In this document: positions 43,401-50,921 of the stretch, one piece after another
Position numbering within the stretch: position 1 is the stretch's first letter
Layout of the letters: each line of letters opens with the position of its first letter
Assembly: GCA_035444285.1 (NCBI GenBank)
Contig: DAOMOK010000027.1
Span: 15,215-79,214, forward strand
Reading direction: 5' to 3'
Length of the DNA: 64,000 nt
Origin: CAADGU01 sp035444285
GTDB taxonomy: Bacteria; Chloroflexota; Anaerolineae; Promineifilales; Promineifilaceae
The notes under the pieces: model-generated
Told to the model about the DNA's origin: nothing
The model's database searches: none
What the model saw: only the letters and a program-made list of their open reading frames with translations
Program-made: the position numbers and the translations under genes

Positions 43401-45549
43401 TGATCTGTCTGTGTGTGATTCTGGCCATACCGTAACCCCGGCGCAAATGACGCTGCCCGTGGACGACATGATGGAATGGGAAGCAGCGGAAGGGATGCTG
43501 GTCGCTTTCATGCATGATCTGGTGGTGACGGAGCATTACAACCTGGGCCGTTACGGCGAACTTCAACTTTCGGTCAATGATCGCCTGTGGAACCCAACCA
43601 ATCTGGTACTACCTGGCGCACCGGCGCTGGCGCTGCAAGATTTGAACAATCGCAGCCGTATCATGTTGGATGACGGCCTGAACATACAAAACCCGGACCC
43701 GGTCGTTTACCCCGATCCGGGTCTGACGTATACAAACACGCTGCGTACCGGGGCGTTGGTGCATGACCTGGTGGGCGTGTTAGATTTCCGCGCCAGCAGC
43801 TATCGCATTCAGCCGGTAGGCGCCATAGATTTCAGCGACACGGCCGTGCGCCCCGAAGCGCCCGATGTGGTCAGCGGCACAATGCGCGTAGCCAGTTTCA
43901 ACGTATTGAATTACTTCACGACGCTGGACACCGGCAATCCCATCTGTGGCCCGTCCCAAAACCTGGACTGCCGCGGCGCGAATACGGCGTTGGAGTTTGA
44001 ACGGCAGCGCATCAAAATCCTGAACGCCATCCTGACCATTGACGCGGACGTTATTGGCCTGATTGAGATCGAAAACCATGTGGATGACGACGCCGTAATC
44101 GATCTGGTTGCCGGTTTGAATGATCTGGCCGGGGCTGGAACCTATGCACGTATTGACACAGGCACCATTGGCACGGACGCCATCAAACAGGCGTTTATCT
44201 ACCAGCCAGACCGGGTGACGCCGGTGGGTGACCATGTCATTCTGGACAGCACGGTGGACCCGCGTTTCCTGGACACCAAAAACCGGCCGGTTCTCATCCA
44301 GACCTTCATGGAAAATAGCACCAGTGAACTGGTGACGGTGGCCGTCAACCACTTAAAGTCAAAGGGTTCGGCTTGTGATGATGTGAACGACCCGGATATT
44401 GGCGATGGGCAGGGCAACTGTAACCTGACGCGCCTGGCCGCGGCGGAAGCGTTGATTGATTTCCTGGCGACCGATCCCACCGGCAGTGGTTCTGATCGCT
44501 TCTTGATCATCGGCGATCTGAATTCTTATGCCATGGAAGACCCCGTTATGGCGTTGGTGACTGCCGGTTATACAGACTTGCTGCGGCAGTTCTATGGCGA
44601 CGCGGCCTACTCCTATGTTTTTGACGGGCAATCCGGCCATCTGGACCATGCCCTGGCCAGCGCCAGTCTGCTGCCGCAGGTGACGGGGGCGACGGCCTGG
44701 CACATCAATGCCGACGAGCCGCGTGTACTAGATTACAACGTGGAGTTCAAATCGGCCCAGCAAATTATCGAATGGTTTGGGCCAGGGCCATTCCGCTCCT
44801 CTGACCATGACCCGGTGGTTGTGGGGCTGGATTTGACGGTGGTTGTGGTAACGCCTACCGTCACCATCCTCGCTCCGGCAGATGGGGCGGTGTATACCAG
44901 CACAAACGGCACGGCCGTGACTATCCCCGTTATCATCACCACCACCGATTTTGTTATCCCCGACGACGGGCACTGGCATTTGTGGCTGAATGGCGTGGAT
45001 ATGGGGCCGGTGATGGACTATGACACGGCCGTAGACCTGCTGCCCGGTACACACGTGATCAGCGCCGAACTGCAACTGCCGGATCACACCCCGTTGGGCA
45101 TCGTGGATACGGTGACAGTTACCGTTGTCACGGAGGAACCGGAAGAACCCACCATGACCATTATTTCCCCGGTGGATGGGGCGGTGTATACCAGCACAAA
45201 CGGTACGGCCGTGAGCATCCCCGTGGTCATCACCACCACCGATTTCACCATCCCCGACGACGGGCACTGGCATTTGTGGCTGAACGGCGTGGATATGGGG
45301 CCGGTGATGGACTATGAGACGATGGTTGATCTGTTGCCTGGCGTCCACGTCATCAGCGCCGAACTGCAACTGCCGGATCACACCCCGTTGGGCATCGTGG
45401 ATACGGTGACGGTGACAGTGAATACCACCTATGGCATATTCCTGCCGCTGATCATGAAGCCTGCTGCCAGCGCGCCGGAAGCGGCTGCGCCAGCGGTGGG
45501 TCAAGGCCGGGTGGGGGCATTACTCTTGAACCGTTACCTGGCCGGTTGA
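40405..45549 (+). CDS. Large extracellular nuclease, ExeM/NucH-like, multidomain
   Basis: A 1714-residue exported protein with a signal peptide (about 1-28). After an N-terminal beta region come Ig-like domains (about 272-370 and 795-895, both with VxDTNPADGATNVP- or TNNATN-type starts), a CBM48-like starch-binding-type domain between them (about 375-465, GEAVYLAGDFNGWDP), OB-like regions (from 610 and 900) and an endonuclease/exonuclease/phosphatase domain (about 1160-1477). The last shows MRVASFNVLNYF, GLIEIENH, AVNHLKSKG, IIGDLNSYAMEDP, GHLDHAL and SSDHDPVV, so the catalytic set is complete. Two near-identical 98-residue repeats follow and then YGIFLPLIMKP. It probably degrades extracellular DNA at the cell surface. 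Confidence 0.9.
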   Translation: MHRKWFLFLIVFFSLFVVMGIVALTASAGESEFTANQPLSNPVQSQSTPLFTTLIEENFAYGATPGDLTAVSSGTWVAHSGAGVGPVQYVTTGLSMSGYGSSGIGGAATISMTATEDVHRPFTNQAAGLVYFAALVNVSEAQTGDYFLHLSNASTGFRARIFVRDNAGVLEYGLGTTGAATYATDAFAYNTTYLVVGKYDVTSGDTSLFVLDTATAVEPATPLISLAGTGTQAVERVAIRQGGTGLRPAATIDGVRVADTWEDVIGGPGGPSVVDTNPADGATNVPLTATIAITFSEAVTVTANWFDLTCTSSGVINGSTAPASPAESYVITPASPFAYDEQCTVTVLADEVSDSDGLNLTTDYPFTFSTESLNGDITFVYHDLEDVVQSGEAVYLAGDFNGWDPASTPLTADGAFAVFSVTVPGLAAGDYGYKYIVYTDTVPSGPAQWDWLNTNNRSLSVSGNATAHNYRNVLVGWANLQWPFTTETDMGVATESIYGQLFINNVTNPAGEGRGLKAEVGYGTAASPASWAWFPMSFNTQTGNNDEFFGVITPTMPGVFSYTTRYDGNWGVGNPHAAWTYASINGIPYDPTETGVMTVNFASVPIADARAGSNGQVFGLEGQVIATNNTWNNAPEWAFQDASGGIAAFFIADPPISLGDTVRMVATRGSFNNQEQMVTPLYYFELVSAGPPVDPISYTTGQAASGISEGWLIEIEGVVGGMPTSCGSAYNITLDDGSGAATVRIESATGINLCNLGIQNGDMLGVTGFSTQFQTTYQVKPRSVSDLHLFVDAPVVLSTVPTNNATNVLTDTVITIQFSEPVTVTTDWYAIQCSLSGVVSASSAPGGPADSYTITPDDPFVTGDICHVTVLADQVTNGGGLHMLADYQFSFTVGAAPVFGVCGDTAVPLHFIQGNGLTTPIFGTTVVVEAVVVGSYQGTGQFSGFFLQERDDRADGDPTTSEGIFVFGGALTAVSPGDLVRVRGTATEFNNLTQLASVSDLSVCDSGHTVTPAQMTLPVDDMMEWEAAEGMLVAFMHDLVVTEHYNLGRYGELQLSVNDRLWNPTNLVLPGAPALALQDLNNRSRIMLDDGLNIQNPDPVVYPDPGLTYTNTLRTGALVHDLVGVLDFRASSYRIQPVGAIDFSDTAVRPEAPDVVSGTMRVASFNVLNYFTTLDTGNPICGPSQNLDCRGANTALEFERQRIKILNAILTIDADVIGLIEIENHVDDDAVIDLVAGLNDLAGAGTYARIDTGTIGTDAIKQAFIYQPDRVTPVGDHVILDSTVDPRFLDTKNRPVLIQTFMENSTSELVTVAVNHLKSKGSACDDVNDPDIGDGQGNCNLTRLAAAEALIDFLATDPTGSGSDRFLIIGDLNSYAMEDPVMALVTAGYTDLLRQFYGDAAYSYVFDGQSGHLDHALASASLLPQVTGATAWHINADEPRVLDYNVEFKSAQQIIEWFGPGPFRSSDHDPVVVGLDLTVVVVTPTVTILAPADGAVYTSTNGTAVTIPVIITTTDFVIPDDGHWHLWLNGVDMGPVMDYDTAVDLLPGTHVISAELQLPDHTPLGIVDTVTVTVVTEEPEEPTMTIISPVDGAVYTSTNGTAVSIPVVITTTDFTIPDDGHWHLWLNGVDMGPVMDYETMVDLLPGVHVISAELQLPDHTPLGIVDTVTVTVNTTYGIFLPLIMKPAASAPEAAAPAVGQGRVGALLLNRYLAG
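44881..45419 (+). repeat. Two 294-bp-spaced direct repeats in the nuclease C-terminus
   Basis: The segments at 44881-45125 and 45175-45419 are almost identical DNA, each encoding a beta domain with DGAVYTSTNGTAV and DDGHWHLWLNGVDMGPVMDY. The low divergence suggests a recent duplication. Confidence 0.9.
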
Positions 45550-45578
45550 TGATTGGCTCTGATGGGTAATTGATCGCA

Positions 45579-45616
45579 AGAGGCCGTAGCGTCTGGCTGC
45601 GGCCTCTTTTTTTATC
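45579..45616 (+). terminator. Rho-independent terminator after nuclease gene
   Basis: AGAGGCCGTAGC and GCTGCGGCCTCT form a strong stem with a 5-nt loop, followed by a T-rich run (TTTTTTTA). Confidence 0.92.
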
Positions 45617-45674
45617 TGATAAGGATGTGGGCGTAACGGCCGTGTCGCCGGCTCGGCCGCCGGTCGTGCCGCCT

Positions 45675-46055
45675 TTACTCCACAAAAATCTCGACGCGCT
45701 CCCCGCCTTCTTCGTCGGTCACGTCCAGCACCTTGCCTTGCTGTCCGCTGCGTACTGCTTCCATCAATTCGTCAAAATTTACCCCTTCCATATCCGGGGT
45801 AAAACGCGCCCCCATTTTCAGGCCCACATTCACCAGCCCAAAGGGGATGTTCACATTCACCTTGTTGCGCCCGCTGTTCAGATCGGTGACACGCACGCGG
45901 AACCAGCGGGGATTGCTGGCGCCCTTGAGCGGCTCAACCGAGGCGGGGCCTTTCTCACGGCTGAGCGCCCGCAGCAGTTCCGCTCCTTCAGCGGCGCTGA
46001 TTTTGCCCTCTTCAATCATTTTCAAAATTTGTAGTCGTTCTTCTGCGGATGCCAT
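45675..46055 (-). CDS. SHOCT-like domain protein
   Basis: A 126-residue cytoplasmic protein. The N-terminal 35 residues (ERLQILKMIEEGKISAAEGA) form a two-helix SHOCT-like motif of the kind found at the ends of YvlB/LiaX-type envelope-stress proteins. Residues 48-126 form a second domain (RWFRVRVTDLNSGRNKVNVN, IPFGLVNVGLKMGARFTPD) ending DEEGGERVEIFVE. It is a close paralogue of the protein at 48547-48963, sharing both halves. It is the last gene of a leftward cluster with a GNAT enzyme, an adhesin-like protein and a DUF2089 regulator. Confidence 0.82.
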   Translation of the reverse strand: MASAEERLQILKMIEEGKISAAEGAELLRALSREKGPASVEPLKGASNPRWFRVRVTDLNSGRNKVNVNIPFGLVNVGLKMGARFTPDMEGVNFDELMEAVRSGQQGKVLDVTDEEGGERVEIFVE

Positions 46056-46075
46056 GATTACCTCTTCTCAATTTG

Positions 46076-47095
46076 CTACAACGTCAATCGCATATGCGTT
46101 AAGGTGCGCCGGGGCGTAAAGTTCGCCTCGCGCAACAGGTCGTTCATCGAAATGTCCTCGTCTGGGTGTTCCAGACGGATGTTGCGGCGGGGCATATCTT
46201 GTAAACGGCGCACCATTTTGGCGGTCAACGGCCGTTCCAACTGCCCACGCCACGCCGGATGAATGCGCACCTGAGCGATATGTGGCTGGCCCCATTCGCT
46301 GAAAATATGCACCAGCCCTACCAGTTCATCCTGGGGGGTGGCGGCGACCCAACTTTCCGCGCGACGGCCGCTCACATAATTTACTGCCTGTCCCCACCAC
46401 GATGTTTTGTAAAAGTCTGGCGGCGGCAGCTCCGGCCAATTCAAATCGGCGGGCAGGCTGGCTCTGTCCAGTGCATAGGCTGCCGCCCATTCTGCCCGCC
46501 GCAGGTCTCGAATGCGCAGGGTGGGCGCGGTCTTTGCGGACTGCTCCGTGCCGCTGACAGGTTTGAGAGTGGGGGGGATGGCCCGCAAACGGGAAACGGC
46601 CGTTTGCCAGTTGGTCATGCTACCCAGCCCCTCATATCCTAGCGATTGATAAAGTGCGATGGCGGAATAATTGTTTTTATCCACCTGTAATAGAATTTCA
46701 CGGCCGTTTCGCTGCCGTACCATGTCCGTTACTTGCTGCATCAATCCCCGGGCGATGCCTCGCCGCCGAAAGTCGGGATGGACGGCCACATTCACTACCT
46801 GGTACCGTCCTTCGGTTTTGGTGATGAGAAGAGTGACGTTGCCAACGATACGGCCGTTCACCTCCCACACAAAGCCCAATGCCAGCTTGCTGGCAGCCGG
46901 ATTGAGCCGCCATAGGAAGGCCGGCCCCTGGCTGGCGCGTGTGGAATCGGACAATAGGCGTTGCCCTTCCGCATCCAGCGTACCGCCGAAAACCAGTTCC
47001 AACAGCTTCATTACCTGTGGAACATCCCGATTCAGGTTAATCAGGCGAGGGCCGTCATGATTCGATTGGTCATGTAATGGCGCGGTAACGATCAT
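46076..47095 (-). CDS. Tandem GNAT acetyltransferase-like protein
   Basis: Read from the ATG at 47095 (the frame also opens four codons earlier at a TTG) the product has 339 residues. The first GNAT domain (about 15-160) has the acetyl-CoA loop VAVHPDFRRRGIARGLMQQV and the following NYSAIALYQSLGYEGLG. The second half (about 185-339) looks like a degenerate GNAT domain (VAATPQDELVGLVHIF, VRIHPAWRGQLERPLTAKMV). The acceptor is unknown. It lies between two envelope-cluster genes on the same strand, bounded upstream by a heptamer repeat, so membership in that cluster is likely but not certain. Confidence 0.88.
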   Translation of the reverse strand: MIVTAPLHDQSNHDGPRLINLNRDVPQVMKLLELVFGGTLDAEGQRLLSDSTRASQGPAFLWRLNPAASKLALGFVWEVNGRIVGNVTLLITKTEGRYQVVNVAVHPDFRRRGIARGLMQQVTDMVRQRNGREILLQVDKNNYSAIALYQSLGYEGLGSMTNWQTAVSRLRAIPPTLKPVSGTEQSAKTAPTLRIRDLRRAEWAAAYALDRASLPADLNWPELPPPDFYKTSWWGQAVNYVSGRRAESWVAATPQDELVGLVHIFSEWGQPHIAQVRIHPAWRGQLERPLTAKMVRRLQDMPRRNIRLEHPDEDISMNDLLREANFTPRRTLTHMRLTL

Positions 47096-47139
47096 CTTGG
47101 TGATCAATTCTATCGCATTCGCGCCAGTTCGTGAATTAT

Positions 47140-47212
47140 CCCGTAATCCGTAATCCGTTATCGGTAATCCGTAATCGGACTTCGGGTTACGGATTACGAT
47201 TTACGCATCACG
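47140..47212. repeat. Heptamer-unit inverted repeat before GNAT gene
   Basis: CCGTAATCCGTAATCCG units are followed by inverted CGGGTTACGGATTACG units, filling the gap between the adhesin-like gene and the GNAT gene. Confidence 0.8.
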
Positions 47213-48457
47213 TTATCTTTCCAACGCTTCCAACAACGTCGCCGCTTCGTCCGGCGAGATGATGCCCTGTTCCACCATCTTCAAAATTTTAATTTGCTCG
47301 TCGGCGGAGGCTTTGGCGCGGGGTGGGGGCGGGGCAGCGGGACGGCCGTAACCGCCCACATTCCGCGCTGCCTGCCGTTCGGCCCGCTGCCGCATGCGCT
47401 CGGCAGCCTGTTCGGCTTTGCGGGCCGCTTCTTCTGCTTTACGCGCCGCTTTTTCCGCCATCTTGTCGCTGTAGTCAGGCCCAAACTTCGTCTCAAAATT
47501 AGAGGTGATGCGGGCAATTTGTTCGTTTACCTGGCGGCCAATCTGCTCGCCCAAATCGGCGAAATCGAAGCCGAAAGCAAAGCCGCCTTCGTTTTCATCT
47601 TCCCAACGTGCGTTTACCATTTGTTCCTCCTTGAGGACGATGCGCCCACCGGCAGTAAAGGTAGCGGTGGTTTCGCCGTCACCTAATCGGCCGGTAAGGG
47701 TGTGGTCTACTTCCATTTCTTTGTCCAACGACAACCGGTTGACAATCTGTGGCGCGGTGGCCGAGAGGTTGAGCGGTGCGCCGGTGGGCCAACGCACAAT
47801 AATGTCACCGCTGGCGGCAAAGATATGTTCGGTGGCGCTCAGGCCACCCACCAGCCGAATGTCGCCTTTGACGTTTTGCACGGCCGTGCGCCCGCCCAGA
47901 TTGCGCAGGTTCACGTCACGGGCGCACTGGCTGATGGTGACATCGCCGCTGACCGAGCGCAGGCTGACATCGCCATAACTTTCGTGCAGGTCTACACGGC
48001 CGTTGACCACCTGCACCGACAAATCGCCATGAATCACGCCCAAGGCCACATCGGCCACGCGGCGCAAGGCGGCGTCGCCATGCAATGTCTGGATGCTCAG
48101 GGAACCATTCCCATTTTTAGCCGAGATGTCGCCGTGAATCACGTTGATCTTGGCATGGTTTGAGCCGCTGAGAACCACATCACCGCGCACGGTGTCCAGG
48201 CTCAAGTCGCCGGTCAGATTTCTGATGACCAGGTCGCCGCCGACATATTCGATGCGCAGACCGGCAGCAGCGGGCAGCACCAGCTTCAAGTCGCTGTCGC
48301 CGTTGATGGTCAGGCTGTCATTGGCTTCTTGCACTTCGAAGCCAGAACCGGCAACTGTGACCGCATTTTCCATGCCGGTGTTGATGACCAGGTCGCCGCC
48401 GCAGCGGGTGACGCTGACCTGTGGCGAGCTGGAGGTGTAATACTTTTGTTCAGCCAT
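47213..48457 (-). CDS. Toast-rack/adhesin-like beta protein with coiled coil and SHOCT-like tail
   Basis: From the ATG at 48457 the product has 414 residues. Residues 15-250 are a repetitive beta-solenoid-like region (GDLVIRNLTGDLSLDTVRGD, VIHGDISAKNGNGSL, ESYGDVSLRSVSGDVTIS), as in DUF4097/toast-rack proteins. An Ala/Arg/Glu-rich coiled coil follows (about 310-365, AEKAARKAEEAARKAEQAAE), then a Pro-rich link and a C-terminal SHOCT-like pair of helices (DEQIKILKMVEQGIISPDEA). No signal peptide is seen. Such proteins act at the inner face of the membrane in envelope-stress responses (YvlB/LiaX type). It is a central gene of the cluster. Confidence 0.82.
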   Translation of the reverse strand: MAEQKYYTSSSPQVSVTRCGGDLVINTGMENAVTVAGSGFEVQEANDSLTINGDSDLKLVLPAAAGLRIEYVGGDLVIRNLTGDLSLDTVRGDVVLSGSNHAKINVIHGDISAKNGNGSLSIQTLHGDAALRRVADVALGVIHGDLSVQVVNGRVDLHESYGDVSLRSVSGDVTISQCARDVNLRNLGGRTAVQNVKGDIRLVGGLSATEHIFAASGDIIVRWPTGAPLNLSATAPQIVNRLSLDKEMEVDHTLTGRLGDGETTATFTAGGRIVLKEEQMVNARWEDENEGGFAFGFDFADLGEQIGRQVNEQIARITSNFETKFGPDYSDKMAEKAARKAEEAARKAEQAAERMRQRAERQAARNVGGYGRPAAPPPPRAKASADEQIKILKMVEQGIISPDEAATLLEALER

Positions 48458-48473
48458 TGTTATCACCATTCTG

Positions 48474-48543
48474 GTAAGGGCGAGGCAGCCGGGGATCAGG
48501 CTGTTTGTTCCCAGAATTTTTGCTCCGAATGCCTCGCCCCTAC
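48474..48543. repeat. 70-bp palindromic element (GTARGGGCGAGGC)
   Basis: Bounded by GTAAGGGCGAGGC and GCCTCGCCCCTAC, 70 bp in all. It sits between the adhesin-like and SHOCT-like genes. Other copies are at 17288-17357, 17389-17460 and 50052-50121. Confidence 0.85.
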
Positions 48544-48546
48544 GTT

Positions 48547-48963
48547 TTAATCCACAAACACTTGCACGTGTTCGCCGCCTTCCTCGTCTTGCACGTCTAC
48601 CAGAAGGCCAGACTCCATATCATTCATCATTGTTTCCAGTTCGTTCCAGTCCAGGCCGTTGAGTTCTGGTGAGAAACGGCCGCCGATTTTCATGCCATAT
48701 TTGACCATGCCCAGCGGGATGTTGACGGTAACTTTGTTGCGCCCGGATTCCAGGTCACGCACGCGCACGTGCAGCCAACCTGGTTTTTTGCCGCCGTTGC
48801 TGGCTTTGAGGGCTTCTTCTTCTTTTAAGAGCTTCACATCGGGTACGGCCGTTTCTTCCACAACGGGCGCAGCGGGTTGGCTGAGCAGTTGGGCGGCTTC
48901 GTCGGCTGTGATTTTGCCATTGGCTAACAGTTCCAAAATTTCCTTGCGGGATGCAGTTGTCAT
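48547..48963 (-). CDS. SHOCT-like domain protein, paralogue
   Basis: A 138-residue paralogue of the protein at 45675-46055. An N-terminal two-helix SHOCT-like part (SRKEILELLANGKITADEAAQLL) is linked by an acidic, Pro-containing stretch to the same C-terminal domain (GWLHVRVRDLESGRNKVTVN, IPLGMVKYGMKIGGRFSPE) ending DEEGGEHVQVFVD. GGAGAC lies upstream of the ATG. It is probably cytoplasmic and works with the toast-rack proteins of the same cluster. Confidence 0.82.
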   Translation of the reverse strand: MTTASRKEILELLANGKITADEAAQLLSQPAAPVVEETAVPDVKLLKEEEALKASNGGKKPGWLHVRVRDLESGRNKVTVNIPLGMVKYGMKIGGRFSPELNGLDWNELETMMNDMESGLLVDVQDEEGGEHVQVFVD

Positions 48964-48986
48964 GATTTTTGTCTCCTATTTAGTTC

Positions 48987-49020
48987 AGACCTGACAGGTT
49001 TTTTGAAACCTGTCAGGTCT
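48987..49020. repeat. Inverted repeat (GACCTGACAGGT)
   Basis: GACCTGACAGGTTT and AAACCTGTCAGGTC form a perfect stem between two cluster genes. It is the same family as 31714-31750. Confidence 0.85.
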
Positions 49021-49025
49021 TAAGA

Positions 49026-49589
49026 TTAATTGGTTGTTGGGGCGATGGGTTCGGTGACGACGGCCGTGTACCCCAATTGCGCCAATGTTGTCAACAACGG
49101 GGCGGGGTCGCCCATGCGGACGGCGCCCACCCACCATCTGCCATTGCCGCCTAAAAAGACCAGTCCTTGACCGGCGTGTCGCCCTTCGACGGGAATGAGT
49201 AATTGGGTGGGTTTGCCGGTACGGGCAATGCTGTTAAATACAACCGGCTGGTCGTAATATAGCTCCAGAGTTAACCCTTTAGCCGCGTAATCAGCCAGGG
49301 TCTCATCAGAGAGTCCCACGTCTACCAGGGCCGAGTTGTTGATGTGGCTGAGGGACTTCTCGACGGCGTCTGCCAGGGGATTAAAGTCAGGATGGCCGGG
49401 TTGTACCAGGATGCGTTCGCCATCGTGCAAAATGACCATGCGGGACGGCCGTACATTGACCGCATTGTTCCTGAACCAGAGCAAGTTATCCGTGTTGAAT
49501 ACATTGATCAGGTAGAAAATGGCCACAATAAAAATCACCATTAAGATAAATGGCTGCAGGACTCGCCAGTTACTTTGTTTTTCCATCAT
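49026..49589 (-). CDS. Single-pass membrane protein of the envelope cluster
   Basis: A 187-residue protein with one N-terminal membrane segment (about 12-31, FILMVIFIVAIFYLINVF) and an extracytoplasmic domain that reads as alpha/beta (VRPSRMVILHDGERILVQPG, LTLELYYDQPVVFNSIARTG, GRWWVGAVRMGDPAPLL). I do not recognise the fold. Shine-Dalgarno AAGGAA precedes ATGATG. It lies between the DUF2089 and SHOCT-like genes and may be the membrane-exposed partner of the cluster. Confidence 0.78.
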   Translation of the reverse strand: MMEKQSNWRVLQPFILMVIFIVAIFYLINVFNTDNLLWFRNNAVNVRPSRMVILHDGERILVQPGHPDFNPLADAVEKSLSHINNSALVDVGLSDETLADYAAKGLTLELYYDQPVVFNSIARTGKPTQLLIPVEGRHAGQGLVFLGGNGRWWVGAVRMGDPAPLLTTLAQLGYTAVVTEPIAPTTN

Positions 49590-49603
49590 CTTGTTCCTTG
49601 TCG

Positions 49604-49650
49604 TTTTATCACCGATTACCGATAACCGATAACCGATAACCGTTTACCGG
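49604..49650. repeat. Heptamer-unit repeat (ACCGATA units)
   Basis: Tandem ACCGATT/ACCGATA units in one orientation, with a short inverted end (ACCGGTTT). It sits between the membrane-protein and DUF2089 genes. Confidence 0.75.
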
Positions 49651-49656
49651 TTTTCT

Positions 49657-50034
49657 TTAACTGTTACCGCGCAAAATCTCTAATGCTTCCTCGGCAGATA
49701 ACTTGCCAGAGCCTAAATCGGCCAGCACACTGCGCCGCTGCTCTTCGCTGATTTCCGGCTCTGGCTCGCCCACTTCAAAGCCCATTGCCTTGATCACTTC
49801 CGTCAGGCGGCTGCGCACCGCCGGGTAAGAGAGGCCAATTTCCTGCTCCACCCGGTTAATTTTGCCCTCGCACTTGATGAAGGTTTCAATGAAGCTGAGC
49901 TGTTCCGGGGTTAACTCGTACAACCGGCCCAACGCAAAATGGCCTTCAATGGTGGTGTCGCAGTTGCGGCAGTGCAGCCGGGTGACGTGTAAAGTGTCGC
50001 GGCAGATAGGGCATTGGCCAATAACGGAATTCAT
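49657..50034 (-). CDS. DUF2089-family regulator with zinc ribbon, HTH and SHOCT-like tail
   Basis: From the ATG at 50034 the product has 125 residues. The longer frame to 50133 is rejected because it reads through the 70-bp element. An N-terminal zinc ribbon (CPICRDTLHVTRLHCRNCDT) supplies two CxxC pairs. A helix-turn-helix follows (EQLSFIETFIKCEGKINRVE, then IGLSYPAVRSRLTEVIKAMG) and the end is a SHOCT-like pair (RRSVLADLGSGKLSAEEALE). This is the DUF2089 arrangement. It is the obvious candidate to bind the palindrome at 50902-50940. Confidence 0.9.
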   Translation of the reverse strand: MNSVIGQCPICRDTLHVTRLHCRNCDTTIEGHFALGRLYELTPEQLSFIETFIKCEGKINRVEQEIGLSYPAVRSRLTEVIKAMGFEVGEPEPEISEEQRRSVLADLGSGKLSAEEALEILRGNS

Positions 50035-50051
50035 AGTTGGAACCTCTTGTT

Positions 50052-50121
50052 GTAAGGGCGAGGCAGTTGGGGAAAGATTGGTCTTGCCAGACCGGGCAAT
50101 TCCCATCTGCCTCGCCCCTAC
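50052..50121. repeat. 70-bp palindromic element (GTARGGGCGAGGC)
   Basis: GTAAGGGCGAGGC to GCCTCGCCCCTAC, 70 bp, between the DUF4097 and DUF2089 genes, with an internal inverted part (GGTCTTGCCAGACC). Same family as 48474-48543. Confidence 0.85.
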
Positions 50122-50125
50122 GTAA

Positions 50126-50809
50126 TCACGCATGTTTTAATTGAAAACTACCGGTAACGACTTTGGCTTTGATGCTGCCTTCGCCGCTGCCCAGGGTACC
50201 GCGCAATTTGCCGCCGGTGAGGTGTTTTTTGTGCTGCGATTGGCTGAGCGGAAAGTCGCATTGCACATGGCCGGTCATGGCGCTGGCGTCTAGCAGGGCG
50301 TTGGGTTCTTTGGGCAGGCACAGGCTGATCTGGCCGGTGGTAGTTTCAAAACGATGGCTGGCGTTGATCAGAATGCCATCATAGCGCAGTTGGCCGGTGA
50401 CTGTTTTGGCATAAACGGGGCCGCCAATGTCGCTCAGCGATAGATCGCCGGTCATGACGCGGGCGGTCACGGAGGCGTTGATGCCGCTAATGCTCAGCCT
50501 GCCGGTGACCACGTTGGCCTGTATTTCACAGTCGTCCGGGACATGGATGGTGAGGATGACTTTGGTGTTGAAGCTGCCGTTGAGCAGCCGTTCCAGCCAG
50601 GAGCCGTTGGTGGCTTTACGGCCGTGTTCCGACTTCACATGCACGGTATTGTCTGACCGGGTGACGATGACGTCGGCATTCTCCACCTGGGCGCTGATGG
50701 TGACGGTACGGCCGTCGTGCGGCACTATTTCCACCCGCCCCATTTTCACATCTACATCCAGCATTCCCTGGGAGGTGGGAAAGGTTTCTTCAAAATAGAG
50801 TTCTTTCAT
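50126..50809 (-). CDS. DUF4097 (toast-rack) protein
   Basis: Read from the ATG at 50809 (the frame extends to 50875 without a better start) the product has 227 residues of beta repeat: GRVEIVPHDGRTVTIS, GRLSISGINASVTARVMTGD, GGPVYAKTVTGQLRYDG and TGHVQCDFPLSQSQ. This is the DUF4097/toast-rack pattern seen in YvlB and LiaX. There is no signal peptide, so it is probably cytoplasmic and membrane-associated with partners. It is the first gene after the cluster promoter and shares its fold with the larger protein at 47213-48457. Confidence 0.88.
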   Translation of the reverse strand: MKELYFEETFPTSQGMLDVDVKMGRVEIVPHDGRTVTISAQVENADVIVTRSDNTVHVKSEHGRKATNGSWLERLLNGSFNTKVILTIHVPDDCEIQANVVTGRLSISGINASVTARVMTGDLSLSDIGGPVYAKTVTGQLRYDGILINASHRFETTTGQISLCLPKEPNALLDASAMTGHVQCDFPLSQSQHKKHLTGGKLRGTLGSGEGSIKAKVVTGSFQLKHA

Positions 50810-50892
50810 ATTTGCTCTCTCATTTTTCCTGGTGAACCTTCGCGTTTCTTCGCGTCCTCGGTAGATCATGTACAAGTGCCAGGAATGCCTAC

Positions 50893-50921
50893 ATAATAAT
50901 CAAGAATATCAAGAATGTCAA
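50893..50921 (-). promoter_or_regulatory. Promoter of the envelope cluster
   Basis: On the minus strand TTGACA (50921-50916), 17-nt spacer and TATTAT (50898-50893), giving a leader of about 75 nt to the ATG at 50809. The -35 and spacer lie inside a 39-bp palindrome. Confidence 0.8.
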
